This document shows positions 36,039 to 49,166 of a stretch of 64,000 nt of DNA, in pieces. Origin of the DNA: Enchytraeus crypticus (taxonomy: Eukaryota > Annelida > Clitellata > Enchytraeida > Enchytraeidae); the NCBI GenBank assembly GCA_905160935.1, contig CAJHZI010000428.1:936001-1000000 (forward strand), read 5' to 3'. Each line of letters opens with the position of its first letter. Position 1 is the first letter of the stretch. The notes under the pieces were generated by a model. The model did not search any database and had not been told where the DNA came from. It worked only from the letters and a program-made list of their open reading frames with translations. The translations under genes and the position numbers were made by a program.

Positions 36039-36148
36039 GGAATTATGTTAGAAATGTAAGCGATATATATTACACAAAACAAATTCAATGAAGGCTGATT
36101 AATCCATAATAAGTATGGATTAAACCTTATGAACAAAAAACTATGTCT

Positions 36149-36152
<4 letters not shown>

Positions 36153-36187
<35 letters not shown>
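36153..36187. repeat. (GA)n microsatellite
   Basis: Pure GA run. Confidence 0.9.
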
Positions 36188-36188
<1 letters not shown>

Positions 36189-36477
36189 AATTTATGAATA
36201 CATGAAACATGTATCTTAAGTAACAGCGAACGATGGGTAATAACAAAATATTGAATATGACCCAGAATTTGTTATAAAAAATTATTGATAAATCTACAAA
36301 ATATTATAAATTATCGGTTGACGATATTTAATTTAGATATAATTATATGAAATAACACAAATATTCTTTGAAGTTAGTTTTAAGATAAATAACACTACTG
36401 GATAGGTCATAAAATGTATGCTAAGTTTATATGAAGATTCTCGAAACTGAAAAGCTCGATATAGGCCTATACTTCTC

Positions 36478-36735
36478 CCCGTGTTGTGCTCGGATGTGGT
36501 TGGACCACTGCAGAATAAATTTTAATTAATCCATCTAACTGAGGAAGGCAACGGGAAACCATCTCAGAAGGCACACTTTTCCCAAGCAATAGGCTAAATA
36601 AGGTATGGATTAGGCATAAACTTTGTGAAAGCATTAACTTGTTGATCTAAGCAGTGTTCTTATGAAGCGAGAAAGCTGATTTTGAGTATGGATATGTACC
36701 TTGAACCTGCCACTTGGCAGTGGAGTGAAGAGAGA
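36478..36735 (+). mobile_element. Repeat family D
   Basis: CCCCGTGTTGTGCTCGGATG start, internal deletion, then CTGAGGAAGGCAACGGGAAA and the end CCTTGAACCTGCCACTTGGC. Confidence 0.75.
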
Positions 36736-37355
36736 GATACTTGCAAATAATTAAATAAAGATGGGGAACAAATACAATTCGAGTCTTCCAGTTGCGCGTG
36801 AGAAAGTAACGCGGAGTGTAACCTGGAGCCAATGAGCATGATAGTGTAACCGCTGTCACTATAGTTCTGTCAATATTCACTTTAAATTTCTTTTCTTCGT
36901 CATACTCACCTTCATCATAAAGTTATGGCAAATTTTTTTCATCATTTGTATTGTCCATTTTATAATCATTTAGGACCATCGATACTACTTTAGCATCGAA
37001 GCGTCTAACTTCCGTTTGTGCAAACACAATCTATAGATATAGGCGAGTTTGCTGTTCACATGCTAGAATGTTTACAGAGTTTGAACCGATCAAAATTCTA
37101 TTTGATATCGGACAGAGAGATCCATACAATATCCACTCGCATTCAGGCAAGCCAAACATAGATATGTCATGAAATGTAGGCCGTCAATTAATTCTGTCAT
37201 CGACCAATAAAATGAAGGCATGCCGTCAATTAACTCCATAATCGACCAATCAAATGAAGGAATGTAGTCGTTTAATTAATGTTTTTGATTCTTCATTGTT
37301 TTAATGTATCCATAAACATATAAAATGCACATATTAATATACATTCCCAAACATC

Positions 37356-37500
37356 CCCATATGTTGTGCCCGGGTGTGGTAGTGACTACAGCAAGAATGG
37401 GGCAACCGCAAACAAGCTGACATATTTACGTAAGAGGCGACTAAGGCAGGAGTTGAGGAACGCAAAAGGAATCCATCACCGTGAAATTTCCACATGATTA
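37356..37500 (+). mobile_element. Repeat family D, 5' part
   Basis: TGTTGTGCCCGGGTGTGGTA, GGGGCAACCGCAAACAAGCT and CGTAAGAGGCGACTAAGGCA. Truncated after the GTGAAATTTCC block. Confidence 0.7.
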
Positions 37501-38609
37501 GATGGAATAAATAACTTAGCAAAATGAAAAAGTCTGAAGAGTCGGTGCAGAGAGTCAGCCAATAAATGTGATCAGCAAAAAGAGGAAAAGCTGGATAAGT
37601 CACAGTATATGGGATTAGTGTGGATTGGTGTGGGGGATTAGTTGGCTTATGGATGTTATAAAGGGTGAATTTCTGAGGAGTGGGTTGGGTAAAACCTATA
37701 ATTGGTAAGCTGGATGATTTGACGGTAAAATACAGATGAAAGGAAATGCTGATGATAGAATTGCTTTGAAGAGTTTAATGACATGGATCTGCCCTTAGGC
37801 AGTGCACTAGAAGAAAAAGATACAAACGTATCAACAGTAAGTTCAGTAATTCATCAACATAAATGAAGCAAACAATTATCATCTTAAGGTAAGCCAACTT
37901 AACAGTCGATTAATAAAACAGAGCTTTTCAAATGGTGACTAAACAGTAGTTTACGCAACTGTCGAGATTTAAACAGCTGATATGATAACATAACATTACA
38001 GAGTCAGGAAGGAATTATATGCTTTTTTAAGACTCATCAGGCTCTTAACTAAAACCAGTTAAGTAATAGCACAACATAACAATCATAACAATCATAACAT
38101 AATAACATAGCATAACATAACAATCACTAGTAAATGCGGCCATATGGTTACTACACGAGTTTGTCAATTACTAGCCTACATGTAGAACAATTATTGAATC
38201 AGTTAGGCCGAATATATAGGCTATGGTAAGTTGTTAACTTATATAGCCTACTTGATATGTCCAAGTCTGACATTTTTATAAGTCAATACTGCAATATGCT
38301 AGGATGCTACCGCTTTCTTGCTAACTTAGAGCCGATATATATTCAAAAAAGAAGTAAATTTTGACGCAGCCAAACAGTACAGATTTAAAAACTGTTTCCT
38401 CTTCGTTAGGCGATGTCAGGTCGTCTTCAGATCCACAAGCAACTATAAACTAATCACCGACCTTATATCAGATAATACGTTGCTCCGGTCACCTAAACTC
38501 TGACAACTTTGGAATACATTTCAAGGAACAACAATTCTAGGAGGCTTCGTCAATTTGTTTTATTTTGATTATATACAATGTATTTTATATTTTGTAATGT
38601 ACTGAAGGC

Positions 38610-38955
38610 ATTGGAAATGTGGATTTGGAGAAGAATGGAGAGGATTAGCTGGACTCAAAAGGTTACAAATGAGGAAGTCCTGGAGAGAGTTGGCACAGAT
38701 AGACAGTTGATAAATATATTTTTAAAAAAGGAAGAAGAGATGGATAGGACACATTGTAAGGGGGAAGGTCTATTAAAAGAGTTCATAGAAGGTAGAATGG
38801 AAGGAAAGAGGAGGCAGGGGCAGGCCGAGATTAGGTATGTTAGATGATTAAAAGACCCACTCATATGTGGAAATGAAGAGGAAGGCGGAAGACAGAGAAG
38901 AGTGGAGGCGTTATATACCATGAACCTGCCAGTAGGCAGTGCACTAGGAGACAAT
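38610..38955 (+). mobile_element. LINE family C, RT C-terminus and 3' end
   Basis: MWIWRRMERISWTQKVTNEE with an almost identical continuation to the 28.1-kb copy, then the shared 3' end ATACCATGAACCTGCCAGTA plus GGCAGTGCACTAG. A frameshift falls near 38720. Confidence 0.8.
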
Positions 38956-39094
38956 GTATTTTATCAGCCTGAACCCGTTCTACGTCCTTCCCATCGTAAT
39001 TATTCGTTACTGGAGTATTTATATTTTCATGTCATGTGATCATCCTGATTCCAGCCAAATATTTCTCCATGATATTCCTCCATGAGGAACATAG

Positions 39095-39305
39095 AAGATC
39101 AGGAAATGAGGTGGTTTCCCCTTGCCTTCCTCGGTTAGACGGTTTAATTACGATTTAATACTGTGGGAAAATGTTTCATGGTGAGTTAGGTCCCCTCTTG
39201 CCATCTTCAGCTCTTGCCATGGTCGCGTCTTACGTACGCGCGGCAGATTGTTTGCGGTTGCCCCATTCTGCAGTGGTCAAACCACACACGAGCACAACAC
39301 GGGGG
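39095..39305 (-). mobile_element. Repeat family D, 5' part
   Basis: Reversed family D. The plus strand is open through [20 protein letters not shown] and [13 protein letters not shown], matching other copies. Confidence 0.72.
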
Positions 39306-39564
39306 GAAATTCTGCTATTATATCTAAAAATTACTAATGATAGAAACTGTAATGCAATTGAGAAGAGATTTGGAAATATGCAAATTTGGCATAGGGAAAA
39401 ATAAGTTATTACTACTATGAAATAATGAAAAAATAACCATAACACCTACATGTGTAATGGAAAATAAATATGGAAAACCCTCTATTTAATGATGATGTCT
39501 TCAAACCCAGTGTTTGTTTCTGTGTCTGTTTGTGTGTCTGTTAAGACACACAAACAGACAGATA

Positions 39565-39566
<2 letters not shown>

Positions 39567-39627
<61 letters not shown>

Positions 39628-39638
39628 CATGCTTATAA

Positions 39639-39724
<86 letters not shown>

Positions 39725-39757
39725 AGAGAGCGAGAGAAAGAGAGAGAGATAGAAAGT
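39567..39757. repeat. (TA)n followed by (GA)n microsatellites
   Basis: Compound dinucleotide block ending about 250 bp before the orphan mucin exon. Confidence 0.92.
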
Positions 39758-40003
39758 TAAAAATGTACACCTGAGCTGCTAGATATTAGGAAAGTTAATA
39801 TCAAACTATATCAAGGACCGATAGGTGTGTTACGACAAGGTTTCAAAGAAACTACCATTAGATTAATAGTATAATGAAATAGTAAGCCAAACACCCAAAT
39901 AGACTTTGATATCAGATAATTAATTTCACAGTATATTTCCAAATAAATGCAAGCCATTATATTCTGATTATTTAATTATAGCTTTATATTTCTTGTTCAA
40001 CAG

Positions 40004-40845
40004 ACAATTATTTGACAACAACCTCATCCACAACAGAGACAACAACAACATCTACAACAACCGAGACAACATCGACCTCTGCAGCAGCATCAACAACAAG
40101 TGAGGAAACGATTACTGCACAAGCAACAGAAACTGAAGCAACCTCAATTTCAGCAGCGACGACATTGATAACAACTCCAGCAGTAGTGGAAACAACTGCA
40201 GAGTCATCATCCACCAAAAGCAACGGAGTCTTCATCTCCGTCTGGTCTGATAACAACATTATCTGATGGATCAACAATTCAATCAGTTGGATCAACATAT
40301 CACTCAGGTGGATCAACAATTCAATCAGGTGGATCTACAACTAAATCAGGTGGATCAACAACTAAACCAGGTGGATCAACAATTCAATCAGGTGGATCAA
40401 CAATTCAATCAGGTGGATCAACAATTCAATCAGGTGGATCAATAGTTCAACCAGGTGGATCAACAATGCAATCAGGTAGATCAACAATTCAATCAGGTGG
40501 ATCAAAAATTCAATCAGGTGGATCAACAATTCAATCAGATGGATCAACAATTCAATCAGATGGATCAACAATTCAATCAGATGGATCAACAATTCAATCA
40601 GGTGGATAAACAGTTAAATCAGATGGATCAACAATTCAATCAGGTGGAACAACAATTCAATCTGGTGGATCAGCAATTCAATCAGGTGGATCAACAGTTC
40701 AACCAGGTGGATCAACAATTCAATCAGGTTGATCAACAATTCAATCAGGTGGAGCAATAATTCGGTCAGATGGATCAAGAATTCAATCAGATGGATCAAC
40801 AGTTCAATCAGGTGGATCAACAACTAAATCAGGTGGGTCGATAGC
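40004..40845 (+). pseudogene. Orphan, broken copy of the mucin-like exon
   Basis: After an acceptor-like CTTGTTCAACAG the frame reads Thr/Ser-rich sequence (TTTSSTTETTTTSTTTETT), then loses frame in an AAAA run near 40216, so a TGA falls at 40264-40266. The GGSTIQS heptads then lie in the next frame and contain TAA at 40607-40609 and TGA at 40730-40732. About 27 units of 21 bp, many identical to exon 14. No propeller exon before it and no membrane exon after it were found. Probably a fragment of a third, decayed tandem copy. Confidence 0.75.
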
Positions 40846-40849
40846 TTTA

Positions 40850-42240
40850 TCGTGTAGACTTTTAACCACTTTTATTGGACCGCAGTCTACTTCTGAATTT
40901 CAGTATTCTATGAGGCATTTACAATTTAATAAGTTAATGGAAGCTATGACACAATGTCAATGAGCTGAATAAAGAACCTTTAAACTTGACAACGCGCGTG
41001 AGTAGGTTGAATTAGGCATAACAGTTTTTTATAGCCATCTGCTTAGAATGCAAAGCGAGGGTTACTAAGTCATTTTGATCTCCTATATTCCAATTTGACT
41101 TTTATATTCACAATGAAAGTTAAGGAATTTTCCGAAATTTCAAATTCACCACTAAATTAAGCAAAAAACAATCACCCGAAGTGCACTAATTTCAGTGCAC
41201 ATAATGTATCATTATCCAGCGTCACTATAATGCAATTCCACCAATACCCAGGTAAATCCAAAACAGGTCGAATAATAGCTAATATGAGTGGAAAAGTTCA
41301 CAACCAATCCCACGGTTTTTCGACAAAAATCTGATTTCGTGAAGTGTATAAAAATAAGAACAGACTGAAATTATACAAAAAATTATTTCCGCATAAATGT
41401 TTCAATATCTAGCTACAATTGGACGTAATTACATCAAATTTTAACTGGATACTGATATATTATGCGTAATTAAATTGGTAAAAAAATTAAAAATTAAATA
41501 TAGATATTTCCAAAATTAGATTTTTATTGTATTTTACTTTTACATTTAAAGTCAATAAATTGTAAAGAATAGGAGTGGGGTCAGATAAGAAATTTCCAGT
41601 ACAGAATTACGAGCGTGTTACATGCAGCGTAAAATTATCTCTTTAAAAATTATAGCGAACATGTCACATGAAATATCTGCTAACGTTATTTTAAAAGGCA
41701 ATCATTTATTTTCAAAACGACCAGCTGATATGATCTTAATTGACAAAGTTATTGAATTTTAAAGCATGCCTTCGGTCATTAGGTCTGCGTGTGCTAGGCG
41801 AGAGCTCAGCTGCCGGTAGACGATGAGACCGCAGCTACTGCTAATTCTCTTCGTACAATGCATGCATTAAAAGTTCAATAACTTCGGCAATTAAAAACAT
41901 ATCGACACGTATTTTAAGTTTTTTGAAAATAAATAATTTCTCTTCAAAATAGCATTAGCAGAAATTTTCTGTTACTTGGTCGCTATTATTACTAAAGAGA
42001 AAATAATACGCTGCATGCAACGCGCCCATAATCCTGTATTGGAAATGTCTAATCTGATCCCACTCCTATTAGCAACAAAATAACTTACACGTTATTAAAG
42101 ACATTCAAACGAATTTTCACTATGTCTGGCAGAATTGGCTGCTGGTCGCGTATCGTAAAATTCAAGTACATCGGTCAACTCCTTACGACTTTATTGCTAA
42201 AATAATATGGGGTATCATGTATAAAAAGCACAGTGTAAAT
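40850..42240. other. Intergenic, no gene seen
   Basis: No exon or repeat recognised. AAGTTTTTTGAAAATAAAT at 41919 and ATTTATTTTCAAAACGA at 41707 hint at an imperfect inverted arrangement around 41.7-41.95 kb. Confidence 0.45.
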
Positions 42241-42245
42241 ATAGG

Positions 42246-42262
42246 TATATGTATATATATAT

Positions 42263-42306
<44 letters not shown>

Positions 42307-42363
42307 TATACAGCACATGTATATATTTATATACAGTGTATATGCATATATATATATATATAT

Positions 42364-42417
<54 letters not shown>

Positions 42418-42470
42418 TGCTGTGGTCCCACCTCACCCGAGCAAAACACGGGAAATATATATATATAAAT

Positions 42471-42520
<50 letters not shown>

Positions 42521-42748
42521 CCTTGTTTTGCTCGGGTAAGGTGGGACCACAGCAAAATAGGGCAACCGCAAAAAATCTGCCGCGTGTACGTAAGAGGCGA
42601 CTAAGGCAGGAGCTGAGGATGGCAAGAGAAGACCCACCTCATCATGAAATATTTTCCCCAAGTACTAAAAGTAATTAATCCACCTATCTGAGGAAGGCAA
42701 CGTGAAACCACCTCAGAAAACATATTTTTCTAAAGCTATATGCTACAT

Positions 42749-42805
<57 letters not shown>

Positions 42806-42852
42806 TGGTGCTATTATTAAGGTGTTACATATGCCTAATGAAGGGTTGATTG

Positions 42853-42886
<34 letters not shown>

Positions 42887-42896
42887 GGGCTGATTG

Positions 42897-42939
<43 letters not shown>

Positions 42940-43037
42940 TATATGGCCAATAGATATATATATATATATATATACATATATATGGGGGCTGATTGGCCAT
43001 ATATATATATATAATATATATATATATGATATTGGCC

Positions 43038-43076
<39 letters not shown>

Positions 43077-43240
43077 TATAATATATATATATTATAGATA
43101 TATATAGATATATATTATATATATTATATATATAAATATATATATCTATATATAATATATATATATATGAAGGGCTGATTGGCCATATATATATATATAT
43201 TATATATAGATGTATATATGGGCCATCAGCCCATAAGGGC

Positions 43241-43283
<43 letters not shown>

Positions 43284-43367
43284 GGGCTGATTGGCCATAT
43301 ATATATATATATATATATATGGCCAATCAGCCCTTCATTAGGCATATGTAACACCTTAATAATAGCA

Positions 43368-43425
<58 letters not shown>

Positions 43426-43500
43426 CCTTATGTAGCATATAGCTTTGGAAAAATATGGTTTCTGAGGTGGTTTCACGTTGCCTTCCTCAGATATATATAT
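42246..43500. repeat. TA-rich nested foldback cluster
   Basis: Three levels of inverted repeats sit in TA tracts: a family-D 5' end facing itself (42418-42453 and 42520-42558); GGTGCTATTATTAAGGTGTT with its continuation (42803-42860) facing 43318-43374; and the family-D TACCTTATGTAGC block (43423-43490) facing 42730-42752. Between them the word GAAGGGCTGATTGGCCATAT recurs at least four times. Confidence 0.82.
42520..42760 (+). mobile_element. Repeat family D, longest 5' part
   Basis: CCCTTGTTTTGCTCGGGTAA, GCAACCGCAAAAAATCTGCC, CATGAAATATTTTCCCCAAG, CTGAGGAAGGCAACG; the 3' end is replaced by TA repeats. Confidence 0.75.
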
Positions 43501-43557
43501 ATATATATTGCCAATCAGCCCTTCATTAGGCATATGTAACACCTTAATAATAGCACC

Positions 43558-43960
43558 ATCATCATCATCATCGTCCTTTCACTCCCAAGTTAAACAGGGT
43601 TGGGATACGAATAGACTTTCTCTAGTCCTCTCTGTCTCACATCATATCATCAGTCAATCCCCTATTTTTCATGTCCTTCTTAATTACTTCATCCCAAGTC
43701 AATTGTGGTCTACCTCTCTCTAGCTTAACATCCAGCTCTTCCCTCCAAACTCTCTTTACTACATCCTCATCAGCCATTCTCACAATATGCCCATACCATC
43801 TCAAGACTGACTGAGCCAACCTATCCACTCTCTCTTCAACATTCAAATTCATCCTCAGATATTCATTTTCCAATCTGTCCTTCCTAGTTCTTCCACACAT
43901 TAGACACACAATTCTCATTTCTGCCACATAAATAGCACTAATATCGCCATCATGCGGATC
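43558..43960 (-). mobile_element. LINE family B, RT C-terminus and 3' end
   Basis: Open frame with RTRKDRLENEYLRMNLNVEE, QSVLRWYGHIVRMADEDVVK and RGRPQLTWDEVIKKDMKNRG, a standard LINE C-terminal tail, then TATTCGTATCCCAACCCTGT and an (ATG)n 3' tail. Antisense to the receptor paralogue. Confidence 0.83.
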
Positions 43961-44039
43961 ATATAACCATAGCGATCCGCACTAGAACCAGTCTCTCACT
44001 TAAAGGAAGAACCTTTGTGACTCTGTGACTTTAATTCCT

Positions 44040-44310
44040 ATCCAATGTTATGTGAACTTTTGAGCCGAATACGACGACAACAGATGAAGTTTTTGGGATA
44101 TTTGATGCGGAATAAACTAGTTGAAAGTACCGTAATGAAAGAAATAATAGAAGGAAAAATATTCTAGGGTCGACAGCAGATGACGTTTATTAAGAGTCTT
44201 AGCAAATGGATGCAGTTATCTGAAACAGAGATGATCAGAGCAACAAATAGCGACTATAGAGGAATATGACCATGACCGCCCAGGCTTGGAACATGCACGG
44301 CACTTAGAGA
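44040..44310 (+). mobile_element. LINE RT C-terminus, another family
   Basis: LLSRIRRQQMKFLGYLMRNK, then IIEGKIF, stop, GRQQMTFIKSL: the RQMKFLGHIMR / RGRQR type C-terminal motif. One stop interrupts it. Confidence 0.68.
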
Positions 44311-44689
44311 GAGAAAATTAGCAAAGTAGAAGTGGATTTACAAGTTCTGGTTTAAGTTTTGAGACCGAGGCATACCGATTCTGCTAAGCTTATTGGCTAT
44401 ATCAGTAGGTCCATATCTCTACTTGAGCATTTTCGCTTGGTTTGAGAGAAGAGAAGATAAAGTAGGAATATAAATTTGTCAAAACTTCAAAACTGAGGAT
44501 TGATATTTCACAGCAATATAATTGTTGATTAAATTTGTATTACAGTTTAATAGTTAAACGTTAAAATTACGGCAGAAAGGCTTCGAAAACCCTGATCAAT
44601 GCGTTTATAATACTTTAAAAATGCGAATTCTAATTATTTAGCATGTAGATTATCGAAGATACACGAACAATATATTTAGATATTTGAAT

Positions 44690-45270
44690 TATTAAAGGTA
44701 TCTGATGTAAATAAATATGGCTGTTGCTTATTTCTGCTTAAATTTACTCACAATGAATCGCCAATATGTTACAAATACTCGCTGTTATTGAATAATGCTG
44801 TGTCCCATAACTAAAAATTTAGTAACCTAACATTATTCTCAATACCAAATTTCAGAACTTCTATCCGTGAAAAATACATGGCTGTGCAAGTTTCTAGATA
44901 ATGTCTATCCTTACCATCCAATGTACGCTCATCAAGACCTTAAATGCCTTAAAATTAAATCTTCGTCATTAATTAATAGATAGCTGTTATAAGACATGTT
45001 CTTCTTCTTTCTCTTTTATAAATTGATCATTTTAATTTTCAATCTCAAATTAAAAATTATACTCTTGACTCTTTTTTATGTTCAGATTCACCCTCTATTA
45101 TTAATTATCTTATTTTTCTCTAAGTTCATCATAGTTCAAAATTAGTTGGTATTTTTTCCAATTGCCTTTGTTTGATTGCATGTTTTGCATGTGCACTGTA
45201 AAGGTTAGAATGACATAGTTTGGTATTATTATATAATTGAATAAATTGGCTAGAATGTAATGATTATATG
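44690..45270 (+). mobile_element. Dispersed repeat O, second copy
   Basis: Co-linear with 31810-32400: TTACAAATACTC, CAAATTTCAGAACTTCTATC, CATGGCTGTGCAAG, TGTACGCTCATC, AAATCTTCGTCATTAA. Confidence 0.55.
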
Positions 45271-45660
45271 GATTAAATTGTTATTATATTAAGTAGATTG
45301 TTTCTTTAAATTTTTTTTTCAATCAATCAACTCCCAAGTAATCTCGACATATTGGACTAATTAAAACACTATTACAAGTATTCCCTAGAAATGTTATAAA
45401 ACCACCCCTTAGCTTGATTAATAAAGTAACTGAAAATAATTGTAGGCCTACTTTGATTTGATCAATGGAGTGCTCCTACTGATTCTTGTAGCAGACTGCG
45501 AGTAGGAGTGTAGTCATGGAGCTACCGCAGAAACCGTGGAAAAAATTTATCAGTACTAATGAATACATTGCAATTTACCATTTACATTTTCTGTACAAAA
45601 AAAATTGATATCTGAAACCAGATCACTTAAACGAAACATTTGTAATTATTATTTCTGCAG

Positions 45661-45826
45661 ATAGACTGATATACTGGATCGACATAGACCAGGGAAATAT
45701 TGAATCGATAAATCTGGATGGAACAAATAGACAGAGTGTAATTCTTAGCGACAAAACTGGAAATTTATATAATTCTTTGAAAGTAACTGAAAATCATTTT
45801 TATTATACCGAAATAGTCCCATTCAG
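45661..45826 (+). CDS. Paralogue exon 6': YWTD blade
   Basis: LIYWIDIDQGNIESINLDGT followed by NRQSV matches [20 protein letters not shown] of exon 6; both continue to TENHFYY. Acceptor ATTATTTCTGCAG, donor G|GTAAAT, phase 1-2, three codons longer than exon 6. Confidence 0.85.
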
Positions 45827-46989
45827 GTAAATCAATGTTCATTACACAGATAATCTTTTAGTTGCTGTTAGTTTAGATGCCTAAACATTATCTCACTATC
45901 TAGTCTATGCTAAAAACAAAATAATTTAACCACACTTAGCCGAATTACTGCTATATTGCGTGATGCAGTTCTACTTAATTTTGTTAATTATAATCTATCA
46001 TAAATATTTTTATTAATAATTTCCATGTTGTGTCCGGAATACTGAAGAATAAAAAAACCGTTGCAGTCGTGATAATCGTCGACTGAGCGAAACTAAAGAG
46101 AGCAACGAGAAACCACTTCAGAAGCCGTAGTTTCTCAAACTATAAGTATCGTAAGGTTTGGATATAGTATAGTCTTTGTGAAGGGATAGCCTTGCTTAGC
46201 TCTGAAGTGCTTTCTATGAAGCGTGAAAGCAGACTCTTAGTATCCTAAATGTACCTTGGTCCTGCCACGTGTCAGAACACTAGAAAGAGATAAAGAGAGA
46301 GAGAGAGAGAGACAAAGAGAGAGAGAGATAGAGCGAGAGAGAGAGAAAGAGAGAATTTGAACGACTCATTTAATATTTAATAATTTGCTTTTTATGTTCT
46401 TTTCTTATTCTCTTATTAATTGTTGTGAATTTCATGTGTGTGGGTAAGCAGAAAAAGGAATCAGTTAGAGATGGGAATCGAACCGGACCCGAACCGAACC
46501 CTAAAATATGAAATTTTGGCCGAACCGAACCCGAACTCAAACTCTGGCCGTACCCGAACCGAAGCCGAACCCAGACTCTGGCCGAACCCGAACCCTGACT
46601 TCGTTCAAACCGAACTGAACTCGTGAAATTCCTTTCTCCTTCCCCGGGCTCAGGAGAAAAGAACACTTATCTTTTCAGATATTTTTCAAAGTCTGTACTA
46701 AAATATAATGAATATAGCTTAACAGTATATAAATATAGTAAAAGTAATACATATGAATATAATAGTTTTTGCGTTTACAAGCCTCACTGTAACTGAAAGC
46801 ATATATTCAGGTGAGGCTGGTTCCGAAACAAATTTTTAAATTAGTAACAAACTACAATACAAAATTCACAGATATTTTAGATAGGCCTACTTATACGGTA
46901 AGACTAATTGTGGGACTACAAAAGGTGACATAATAAGCAATTTTATTCGTGTTATTTATTAGTGCAATCAAAGCATAATTGGCCCGTGG

Positions 46990-47060
<71 letters not shown>

Positions 47061-49112
47061 TGATATTATACGCACAAATAATTAAGTTGATTGTGTTAAG
47101 TTAACTATAAGTTTTATTCATTATATATGTAATTGTTATTCAACAACGTCAGAGCATACTGATTTTAAAAACTGGAATCAAATTGACTGCTTTCTGTTAA
47201 ACAACGTATGGCTTATTAAATCACATATCACTCCTGCTAAACTGATTTTACCTTTCTGCAGGATGACGTTTATAGGCTCTTGTTCAGGTGTAATAGTTAC
47301 TTTATTTTTAGATTTTAAAATATTTTCTTCAACTTTAATACTTTTCACATTCTTTGAGTCACCTTGAACTGCCTTGGGGTTCTTAGGGCAGTTCTTTGAT
47401 TTATGCGTATCACTTCCGTATAGCCAACAGTCATTCGAGCGAGATCCATATGGTCGCTTTCTGCATCCTCGGGTACCATGACCTTACTTTTGACAGATGA
47501 AGCAAAATTTCTTCTTTGTTTCTATTGTTTGCTTGTCTTGTGGTTCTTGTTGTAACGATTGTTCTGGTTTCTTTCGCTCTAGAGCAACATGCCCTTTGCC
47601 ATTACTGTTGAAACATGAGATTCGTGACCTCCACTCCTTAAATTTTGTAGAATCACTCGATGTGTCCACAGTAATAGCTCTGACTTGAGGTGTCTTGTCA
47701 TCATTTTTTCTCCTTTCTTTGAAGTTATCATCCGCTTGATTACTGCCTCTAGACACCTCATGTATGTCCACCATCTTGACCATATCGTTCACCTTCATCC
47801 AATCCTCTCGCTCTCTATATTGTACCGTGAATCTAGAGCTTTGGTGAAGACTATCACGCAGTCAGTCTGCCAGCGGACTATTACATCCTGCCAAAAAAAT
47901 TGCCTGAATGTTTTTTCGACCCATATATTTTATGCACTTCCAACTTTTTAAAATAAGTATTTCCTAAGGTCTTGTGCGTGTCCTTTACATGCAGATTTGT
48001 TAATAAAAATTAGTTTGCAAGCCAAGAATATTCCAAAGCGACATATAACTACTCATAGAATACCTAATTAGAAGTATTCTTAAGTTCCAGTGACTCAAGG
48101 CACACCGTCACAAATAAATGTAATTCCTATTTTCAAATTTTGATATTTAAACAAGTAAGTTAATGCTTTCCAATCAGAAAAATTTTCATTAATTAATTAC
48201 TAGCTTTCATCTGCTTGGCTATCTGCTCTAATTATTTATAAAAATTTTATTTACTGTAGTACTTTAGATTACATTTTGCACTACTTTAAATGCTAATCTA
48301 TGTTTCTCCATAGTTCTATAGGTTTCTCTGTAGTGTTTTTTGAAGCTCAGATGTATTCGCAGAAGTAATATTATCTTTCTAATTTTCCTATTGTTATTTA
48401 AAACTTTATTGACTGTCTTTTATAGTTTAATTACATGTTAATTTCGTTTGCCTTGTCATATTTCAATTTGCTTGACAGAAGGATGGTCAATTAGACACTT
48501 GTGACCTTTTCGACGGCCTTATTTGTGTATGTCACTGTATATTTGAGTGTATTGAAGTAAACATAGTTCTCTCTCTCTCTACAATTCTTTATTTCTCACT
48601 ATATAGCTATTTATAAAACAAATATAGCCTTTGAAATATCAAACAACCAATGTTTTGCTATAATATATAATTTACGCGCGTTGAGTCTGGGACAATGAAG
48701 AATAGCCATAGCGCCAGCTGCAGGTGTCTTTATTAGCGACAAGGCTTAAACTATGGACTTAAATATGAAGGCAAAATCATATCAGAAGCCATATTTTTGC
48801 TCAAACTATAATCTAAAACTTGTTGATATATAGACTGCTATGTAATATATGGCGGGTGAAAGCTGACTCAAGAGAGTGAATGTATAATGATTCTTCCGTT
48901 TGGCAGAATACTAGAGAGAGAACATTGGCAGAACCATTCTAATAGAAACCATAGAACTAGAGAGAAGCAAAGAAAGATAAAGATGGAGATAGATAGCATA
49001 GTTGTAAACTAATTTAAAATTATAAATAAATAAAAGAAGGACATACTTATCCGGATGCCTTAACGTTAATATTTGAGCTCAGTGTACAATTTCCCATTAC
49101 GGCGAATATTCA

Positions 49113-49166
<54 letters not shown>

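Noticed and set aside
40362..40823. Reverse-strand frames of LIELLIH repeats resembling membrane helices
   Set aside because: Reverse complement of the same 21-bp repeat; the hydrophobicity is a by-product of the repeat.
42175..43442. Several open frames of YIYIYI type on both strands
   Set aside because: They are (TA)n tracts read as protein; no start context, no splice context, no composition of a real gene.
46370..46666. 98-codon reverse frame rich in Gly, Ser, Val and Arg
   Set aside because: Degenerate CCGAAC hexamer repeat; no resemblance to a known domain.
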